From assembly GCA_902805805.1 (NCBI GenBank), contig CADCUE010000171.1:1-9661 (forward strand): a stretch of 9,661 nucleotides of DNA, in the 5' to 3' direction. The notes beneath the pieces are model-generated. The model ran no database searches and was not told where the DNA came from. It saw nothing but the letters and a program-made list of their open reading frames with translations. Position 1 is the stretch's first letter, and each line of letters opens with the position of its first letter. This document shows positions 5,948 to 9,661 of this stretch, one piece after another. The position numbers and the translations under genes were made by a program. This stretch comes from an uncultured Frankineae bacterium. GTDB taxonomy: Bacteria; Actinomycetota; Actinomycetes; Mycobacteriales; SCTD01.

Positions 5948-6651
5948 GAGGCGTCTCCTGAGGCGAGCAGGGGGAGGTCGGCGGCGAGGTCCGACGGGCG
6001 CGTCCCGCCGGGGTAGGTCACGGGCATCCGGTCGTCGGTGTCGAACGCGAAGATCACGTCGGCATGTCCCACACCGTATCCAAGCGGTCCGTCGTGCCGG
6101 TGAGGGGCTGTCCCCTCGGCGTGCTCGTGGGCGTCGGGCCGTCCGGGCAGGGTCGGCACCGGCCCGGTGCGCGCGGCAGGCGCCAGCCGTACGGCCTCCT
6201 GGGCGGCGTCGACCTCCGCCTGCGTCCCGGTGAGGCCGATGGTGCCGGCGTCGAACTGGTCGAGCCACCTGCGCAGCACCTGCGGGGTGTCCCGCTCGGG
6301 GTCGGTCGTCACGAACACGACGCGGGTCTGCCCCCGCAGCTCCGGAGGACTCGTCCGGAGCGCCCCCGCGATGTCGGCCATCGCGGTGGGGCACTCGTCC
6401 GGGCAGTTCGTGTAGCCGAAGTAGAGCAGCGTCGGCCGTCCGGCGGTCCGCGCCGCGAAGTCGTAGCGCTGCCCGTCGGTGTCGCGCAGGACGAACGACG
6501 GGCGGGTCGGCAGCTCTCCGGGCGGCTGCTGGCCGTGGAAGGCCGCCGTCGACGCGGCTCGCGCCGGGGCCGGATCGGCCGTGCCCGCCGCGCAGCCGGT
6601 CGCCAGCAGGGCCCCGCACAGCAGGGCGGCGGGCAGTCGGACGCGGCGCAT
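5944..6651 (-). CDS. SCO1/SenC family copper lipoprotein (cytochrome c oxidase CuA assembly)
   Basis: Sco proteins are thioredoxin-fold, membrane-bound copper carriers or thiol reductases that help build the CuA site of cytochrome c oxidase. This 235-residue protein has a short signal peptide with lipobox LATGC (Cys20), so it is a lipoprotein and not anchored by a helix. The copper ligands are all present: Cys83 and Cys87 in YTNCPDECPT and His196 in GYGVGHAD. VVFVTTDPERDTP (111-123) is the typical Sco core strand. A loop at about 170-188 carries four extra histidines (HEH, HRH) just before the ligand His. Start ATG 6651 lies 12 bases after the ubiA stop, with no clear Shine-Dalgarno sequence; its stop overlaps the lpqE start. 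The three genes therefore look translationally coupled. The family is certain; the partner oxidase is not in the window. Confidence 0.95.
   Translation of the reverse strand: MRRVRLPAALLCGALLATGCAAGTADPAPARAASTAAFHGQQPPGELPTRPSFVLRDTDGQRYDFAARTAGRPTLLYFGYTNCPDECPTAMADIAGALRTSPPELRGQTRVVFVTTDPERDTPQVLRRWLDQFDAGTIGLTGTQAEVDAAQEAVRLAPAARTGPVPTLPGRPDAHEHAEGTAPHRHDGPLGYGVGHADVIFAFDTDDRMPVTYPGGTRPSDLAADLPLLASGDAS
5955..5959 (-). promoter_or_regulatory. Ribosome-binding site (AGGAG) fixing the lpqE start
   Basis: AGGAG on the minus strand lies 7 bases before GTG 5947, inside the 3' end of sco. It decides between GTG 5947 and the GTG nine codons further in, which has no such site. Confidence 0.7.
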
Positions 6652-6663
6652 GCGCCCATCGTC

Positions 6664-7506
6664 TCAGCCGGGTGCGAGCACGGCACCGCGGGCGACCAGC
6701 AGAGCGACGCAGAGCACCGCCACGACGATCGCGGCACGGAAGGCGGCGCGGGAGCCGGGGCGCCGCGAGCGGACCAGCCCGGCGGCGGTCACGACCGCCG
6801 AGACGGCCACGGCGAGCAGTGCGGCGGGACCGGGCGCACCGGCCGGGCCGAGGGCCAGGACGACGGCCGCCGTGAGCAGCAGTCCCGCGGCCAGGCCGGC
6901 GGACCGCGCGGCTCCCAGGCGGTGCGGCAGGCCGCGCACCCCCTGCGCGAGGTCCTCCTCGAGGTCGGGCAGCGCGTTGCACAGGTGGGCGCCGACCCCC
7001 AGCAGCGCGCCGCCGGCCGTCGCCCACCAGGGCGCCGCCGCGCCGCCGGACGGGCCGCCCGGCGGCAGGGCCAGCACGACGATCGACGGGACGGCGCCGA
7101 AGGCCAGGGCGTACGGCAGCCAGGACAGGGCCGTGGACTTGAGCCGCGCGTTGTAGGACCAGGCGGCGGCGACCGCCGCCAGGTGCAGCAGGCCGGCGGG
7201 CAGTCCGAGGGCCAGCGACAGCGGCACGCACAGACCCAGGGCGAGCAGCGCCGCGGTGCGGACGGTGGCCACCCCCAGCTGTCCCTGACCGACCGGCTTG
7301 TCCGTGCGGCCGTTGCGGGCGTCGCGGGCCGCGTCGATCCAGTCGTTGCTCCAGCCCACCGACAGCTGACCGGTGAGGAACGCCGCGGCCACCAGCAGCG
7401 ACCGGGCACCCACCCCGGTCGACACGGCGAGGGCGGTCGCGATGGCCGTGACCGCCGCGGTCGGCTCCGGGTGGCTGGCACGCACGAGCGAGGCGACGGG
7501 GGGCAC
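6664..7506 (-). CDS. UbiA-family integral membrane prenyltransferase
   Basis: UbiA enzymes attach an isoprenyl diphosphate chain to an aromatic ring inside the membrane. The 280-residue protein is strongly hydrophobic, with about eight or nine predicted helices. Both metal/diphosphate-binding motifs are present: the first, NDWIDAARD, gives Asn54, Asp58 and Asp62; the second, DLEED, gives Asp181 and Asp185. GRTDKP after motif 1 is also typical. It does not look like heme O synthase (CtaB) or MenA, whose first motif regions differ, but the acceptor cannot be read from sequence. GTG 7506 is chosen because GGGAG lies 10 bases upstream and no other start precedes it in the intergenic region. It is divergent from the UbiG-like methyltransferase (64 bp apart) and is followed after 12 bases by sco. 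Prenylation of the neighbouring PKS product is the most attractive role; a respiratory-quinone or heme role alongside sco is the alternative. Confidence 0.92.
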   Translation of the reverse strand: MPPVASLVRASHPEPTAAVTAIATALAVSTGVGARSLLVAAAFLTGQLSVGWSNDWIDAARDARNGRTDKPVGQGQLGVATVRTAALLALGLCVPLSLALGLPAGLLHLAAVAAAWSYNARLKSTALSWLPYALAFGAVPSIVVLALPPGGPSGGAAAPWWATAGGALLGVGAHLCNALPDLEEDLAQGVRGLPHRLGAARSAGLAAGLLLTAAVVLALGPAGAPGPAALLAVAVSAVVTAAGLVRSRRPGSRAAFRAAIVVAVLCVALLVARGAVLAPG

Positions 7507-7516
7507 GTCGCGCAGT

Positions 7517-7521
7517 CTCCC
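7517..7521 (-). promoter_or_regulatory. Ribosome-binding site (GGGAG) fixing the ubiA-like start
   Basis: GGGAG on the minus strand lies 10 bases before GTG 7506, which supports that codon over the longer open frame running back into the methyltransferase gene. Confidence 0.6.
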
Positions 7522-7539
7522 GCCGCGCGTACGACGATG

Positions 7540-7559
7540 GGACGGTGACTTCCCCGTCC
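7540..7559. promoter_or_regulatory. Inverted repeat in the divergent ubiA/methyltransferase intergenic region
   Basis: GGACGG (7540-7545) and CCGTCC (7554-7559) form a 6-bp inverted repeat around 8 bases, midway between the two divergent start codons. It could be an operator controlling both arms. No TANNNT box is seen in this 64-bp gap on either strand, so the promoters are unclear. Confidence 0.3.
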
Positions 7560-7570
7560 GGCGGCGCGGC

Positions 7571-8278
7571 ATGACGCTGCCCGTGCGACCCCGCAACGAC
7601 CCGGCGCAGTACGACGACCTCGCGGACGACTGGTGGGCCCCCCGGGGCGGCTTCGTGATGCTGCACTGGATCGCGGCCGCGCGGGCGCGGCTCGTCCCGC
7701 GCGCCACCCGCTCCGGGAGCCTGCTGCTCGACCTCGCCTGCGGCGGCGGCGTGCTGGCGCCGCACGTGGCGGACAGGGGCCACCGGCACGTCGGGCTCGA
7801 CCTGTCGCCCACCGCGCTGCCGCTGGCGCGCGACCACGGCGTCGTGCCCGTCCGCGGTGACGTGCTCCGCCTGCCCTTCGCCGACGAGGTCGCCGACGTG
7901 GTCGTCGCGGGGGAGGTGCTGGAGCACGTCGCGGCACCGCTGGAGCTCGTCGCGGAGGCCTGCCGGGTGCTGCGGCCCGGCGGTGCGCTCGTGCTCGACA
8001 CGATCGCCGCCACCTGGTGGGGCCGGTTCTCCTCGGTGACGGTGGCGGAGCGGCTGCCGGCCGGGCCACCGCGCCGGCTGCACGACCCGGCCCTGTTCGT
8101 CGACCGCGACGCGCTCGTGGCCGGCGCCCGCGCCGGCGGCGTCGAGCTGCAGCTGCGCGGCCTGCGGCCGAGCGCCGTCGACTACCTGGCCTGGCTGGTG
8201 GGCAGGAAGTCCGAGGTGCGCATGCTGCCGACCCGCTCCACCGCAGGCCTGTTCTCGGCGCACGGGCGCAAGTGCTGA
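7571..8278 (+). CDS. UbiG-like class I SAM-dependent O-methyltransferase
   Basis: The 235-residue protein is a Rossmann-fold methyltransferase. Motif I is LLLDLACGGG (51-60), the ribose-binding acid is Asp77 in GLDLSPTAL, and GEVLEHV and VLRPGG mark the later motifs. The N-terminus (NDPAQYDDLADDWW, 9-22, then LHW) and the overall layout resemble UbiG, which methylates both phenolic oxygens of ubiquinone precursors. Actinobacteria of this kind normally use menaquinone and not ubiquinone, so a UbiG-like enzyme here probably acts on another phenol. ATG 7571 is the only start near the conserved Y-D-x-L-A-x-x-W-W block; no strong ribosome-binding site is seen. It lies 46 bp upstream of the type III PKS on the same strand and divergent from the prenyltransferase. 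O-methylation of a PKS-derived phenol is inferred. Confidence 0.88.
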   Translation: MTLPVRPRNDPAQYDDLADDWWAPRGGFVMLHWIAAARARLVPRATRSGSLLLDLACGGGVLAPHVADRGHRHVGLDLSPTALPLARDHGVVPVRGDVLRLPFADEVADVVVAGEVLEHVAAPLELVAEACRVLRPGGALVLDTIAATWWGRFSSVTVAERLPAGPPRRLHDPALFVDRDALVAGARAGGVELQLRGLRPSAVDYLAWLVGRKSEVRMLPTRSTAGLFSAHGRKC

Positions 8279-8310
8279 CCGCCCGCCGGTGCCGCGTCGA
8301 CCCCACTGCT

Positions 8311-8317
8311 CGGAGGA
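8311..8317 (+). promoter_or_regulatory. Ribosome-binding site of the type III PKS gene
   Basis: CGGAGGA lies 7 bases before ATG 8325 and decides this start over the in-frame GTG at 8289, which would put the site inside the coding sequence. Confidence 0.8.
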
Positions 8318-8324
8318 CCACCCC

Positions 8325-9407
8325 ATGAACGCCGCCCTGACCGGTGCCGGGCACGCCCTGCCCCCTCCCATGGACCAGAAGGCGCTGTGGGACGGCTTCT
8401 TCCGTGAGCACTACGGCGACGACCGGATCGCCCGCAAGGTCTGGCAGTCCTCCGCCATCACGACCCGCCGCGGTGTGGTGGACCCGACCGCGGAGGACGT
8501 CTCGGGCTGGGGCACCGCCGCCCGGATGCAGCGCTTCCTGTCGGAGGCCATGCCGCTCGGCAAGGAGGCGATCGGCGGAGCGCTGGCCGACGCCGGCCTC
8601 GACCCGGCCGACGTGGGGCTGCTCACAGTCGTGTCGTGCACCGGCTACGTCACCCCGGGCCTCGACATCCTGCTCGCCCGCGACCTCGGCATGCGCGACG
8701 ACGTCCAGCGGCTGCACGTCGGCCACATGGGCTGCTACGCGGCCCTTCCGGGCCTCGGCGCGACGGCCGACTTCGTCGTCGCGCGGCAGCGCCCGGCGGT
8801 CATGCTCTGCCTCGAGCTGACCAGCCTGCACGTCCAGCCGGCGACCGACACCGCGCGCAGCGGCCGTCCGACGCCGGAGGACCTGCAGCAGATGGTCTCG
8901 CACGCGCTGTTCAGCGACGCGGCGGCCGCCGTCGTCCTGGAGCCCTCGGGCGACGAGCCGCTCGCGGGCTTCGACGTCGTCGACGTCGTCGCCCGCACCG
9001 ACGTGTCCACCGCTGACCACATGACCTGGGACGTCACCGACCTCGGCTTCAAGATGGGCCTGTCGCCGGCCGTCCCGAGCGTGCTGGCCCGGCACGCCCG
9101 GCCCGTCGTCGAGGACCTGCTGGGCGCCCACGGCCTGGCCGTCGACCAGGTGAGCGGCTGGGCCGTCCACCCCGGTGGCCGCAGGATCGTCGAGGTGGTC
9201 GGCGAGGTCCTCGGACTGCCCGACGCCGCGCTCGCCCCGTCGTACGACGTGCTGCGCGACGTCGGCAACTGCTCCAGCGCGACGGTGCTGCTGGTGCTCG
9301 AGCGCCTGGTCGAGACGGTCGACGTCCCGCCCGGCGGGCACGTCGTGGCGATGGCCTTCGGACCCGGTCTGACGCTGTACGCGGCCCTGCTCCGACGTCG
9401 CTCCTGA
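8325..9407 (+). CDS. Type III polyketide synthase (chalcone synthase-like)
   Basis: Type III PKSs are homodimeric ketosynthases that extend an acyl-CoA with malonyl-CoA units and cyclise the chain to a resorcinol, phloroglucinol, naphthol or pyrone. The 360-residue protein has the full catalytic triad: Cys137 (HMGCYAALPG), His282 (WAVHPGGRR) and Asn315 (DVGNCSSAT). The family signature AFGPGLT lies near the C-terminus, and SCTGYVTPGLD at about 103-113 is a normal strand/loop. The F265 gatekeeper of plant CHS seems kept as Phe242, while the F215 position looks like Val170 or His169. A stretch at about 173-187 (Thr/Arg/Ser/Pro-rich) is roughly 10 residues longer than in plant CHS, close to the active-site entrance. 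Context with UbiG-like and UbiA-like genes argues for a phenolic product that is later prenylated and methylated. It is followed by carD, apparently a separate unit. Starter unit and product cannot be predicted. Confidence 0.95.
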   Translation: MNAALTGAGHALPPPMDQKALWDGFFREHYGDDRIARKVWQSSAITTRRGVVDPTAEDVSGWGTAARMQRFLSEAMPLGKEAIGGALADAGLDPADVGLLTVVSCTGYVTPGLDILLARDLGMRDDVQRLHVGHMGCYAALPGLGATADFVVARQRPAVMLCLELTSLHVQPATDTARSGRPTPEDLQQMVSHALFSDAAAAVVLEPSGDEPLAGFDVVDVVARTDVSTADHMTWDVTDLGFKMGLSPAVPSVLARHARPVVEDLLGAHGLAVDQVSGWAVHPGGRRIVEVVGEVLGLPDAALAPSYDVLRDVGNCSSATVLLVLERLVETVDVPPGGHVVAMAFGPGLTLYAALLRRRS

Positions 9408-9410
9408 GCC

Positions 9411-9430
9411 CCCTGCAGCACACTCCAGGG
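9411..9430 (+). terminator. Weak hairpin after the PKS gene
   Basis: CCCTG (9411-9415) pairs with CAGGG (9426-9430) around a 10-base loop, four bases past the PKS stop. The stem is only 5 bp and lacks a U-tract, so it is a weak candidate. Confidence 0.2.
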
Positions 9431-9484
9431 CGTTCCGTCAAGGGCCGATCAGGCTCCGCATGCCGTCTGACCTGCGACGTTGCT

Positions 9485-9507
9485 CACCCGGTCGTCCGAG
9501 CCGGGTG
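9485..9507. promoter_or_regulatory. Palindrome CACCCGG-N9-CCGGGTG upstream of carD
   Basis: The 7-bp arms (9485-9491 and 9501-9507) flank 9 bases. The structure sits where the -35 region of the carD promoter should be, and its right arm runs into the extended -10. It could be an operator or, followed by TTAT, a terminator for the PKS transcript. I cannot decide between these. Confidence 0.4.
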
Positions 9508-9514
9508 TTATCCT
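9506..9514 (+). promoter_or_regulatory. Extended -10 promoter of carD (TGTTATCCT)
   Basis: TG, one base, then TATCCT (9509-9514) fits the TGN-TANNNT extended -10 element, which can work without a good -35. Transcription would start near 9521, giving a leader of about 20 bases before carD. Confidence 0.55.
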
Positions 9515-9524
9515 CGTCGTGGCG

Positions 9525-9531
9525 AGAGGGG
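9525..9531 (+). promoter_or_regulatory. Ribosome-binding site of carD (AGAGGGG)
   Basis: The purine-rich AGAGGGG ends 10 bases before ATG 9542 and fixes this start. Confidence 0.6.
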
Positions 9532-9541
9532 CTAATCACAC

Positions 9542-9661
9542 ATGACGTTCGCAGTCGGCGAGACCGTCGTCTACCCGCACCACGGGGCCGCGCTCATCGA
9601 GGCCATCGAGACCCGCACCATCAAGGGCGAGGACAAGATCTACCTCGTCCTCAAGGTCGCC
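9542..9661 (+). CDS. carD: CarD-family RNA polymerase-binding transcription regulator, N-terminal 40 codons
   Basis: CarD binds the RNA polymerase beta subunit through its N-terminal Tudor-like domain and stabilises open complexes, notably at rRNA promoters; it is essential in M. tuberculosis. The visible part begins [20 protein letters not shown], the highly conserved start of this domain, and runs to the window edge with no stop. The C-terminal DNA-binding domain lies outside. The start is supported by a good ribosome-binding site and an extended -10 promoter. Its closeness to lpqE, radA and disA is the ancestral actinobacterial order, here interrupted by four genes. Confidence 0.95.
   Translation, partial: MTFAVGETVVYPHHGAALIEAIETRTIKGEDKIYLVLKVA

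Noticed and set aside
4270..6016. Plus-strand frames antisense to radA and lpqE, one with hydrophobic Leu/Ala-rich stretches that look like membrane helices.
   Set aside because: The Leu/Ala runs are the complement of the Glu/Gly-rich lpqE tail (CTC and GCC being the reverse of GAG and GGC), so the helices are artefacts.
6664..7506. UbiA-like gene as heme O synthase (ctaB) because it lies next to sco.
   Set aside because: The first motif NDWIDAARD with GRTDKP does not match the CtaB motif pattern, and no other oxidase genes are nearby. Kept only as a distant alternative.
8279..8324. A separate promoter for the PKS gene in the 46-bp gap.
   Set aside because: No TANNNT box is present; only the ribosome-binding site is seen, so co-transcription with the methyltransferase gene is simpler.
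5156..8371. A very long open frame on the minus strand (over 1000 codons) that ends as lpqE.
   Set aside because: Only the last 263 codons are the lipoprotein. The upstream part runs out of frame through sco and ubiA-like and antisense to the methyltransferase, and has the Arg/Pro/Gly/Ala texture of GC-rich shadow frames. The lipobox and ribosome-binding site fix the true start.
6789..9341. An 850-codon open frame on the minus strand antisense to the PKS and methyltransferase genes.
   Set aside because: It is explained by lack of stop codons in GC-rich DNA; the plus strand has intact catalytic motifs and the translated minus frame shows no domain.
8325..9407. Type III PKS as a FabH-like 3-oxoacyl-ACP synthase.
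   Set aside because: The AFGPGLT signature, the length and the Cys-His-Asn spacing (137, 282, 315) fit the chalcone synthase family better.

Overview
The window is chromosomal DNA from a very GC-rich actinobacterium. The evidence is the strongly GC-biased third codon positions, GTG starts, TANNNT boxes close to start codons, and a set of genes that sit near each other in Mycobacterium tuberculosis (clpC, mutY, an Rv3587c-like gene, disA, radA, lpqE, carD). The protein texture resembles Geodermatophilaceae or related groups, but I cannot fix the genus. Eleven genes fill almost the whole window. The two at the edges (clpC and carD) are cut by the window ends. No gene-free stretch exceeds about 135 bases, and I see no RNA genes, CRISPR arrays or transposons.

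Left part (1-3559), protein and genome maintenance: the 3' end of clpC runs into a strong hairpin shared with the convergent mutY (A/G-specific adenine glycosylase). MutY is divergent, across about 35 bp, from a membrane-anchored secreted protein of unknown function in the position of M. tuberculosis Rv3587c. That gene converges with disA (c-di-AMP synthase and DNA scanning protein). The middle part (3607-5947) carries radA (recombination ATPase) and lpqE (lipoprotein with a PCuAC-like domain and a long acidic tail), both on the minus strand like disA.

Right part (5944-9407), the accessory segment: in M. tuberculosis, as I recall it, lpqE and carD are direct divergent neighbours. Here four extra genes lie between them. 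On the minus strand are a UbiA-type membrane prenyltransferase and a Sco-type copper lipoprotein, packed tightly upstream of lpqE (12-bp gap, then a 4-bp GTGA overlap). On the plus strand are a UbiG-like SAM methyltransferase and a type III polyketide synthase with an intact Cys-His-Asn triad. A type III PKS, a UbiA prenyltransferase and a UbiG-like O-methyltransferase together suggest a small pathway to a prenylated, methylated phenolic or quinone-like polyketide. Precedent is the alkyl-O-dihydrogeranyl-methoxyhydroquinone cluster of Actinoplanes missouriensis, but no hydroxylase is visible here. The product is unknown, and this is the part of the window most worth study.

The window ends in the first 40 codons of carD (RNA polymerase-binding regulator), preceded by an extended -10 promoter, a palindrome and a good ribosome-binding site.
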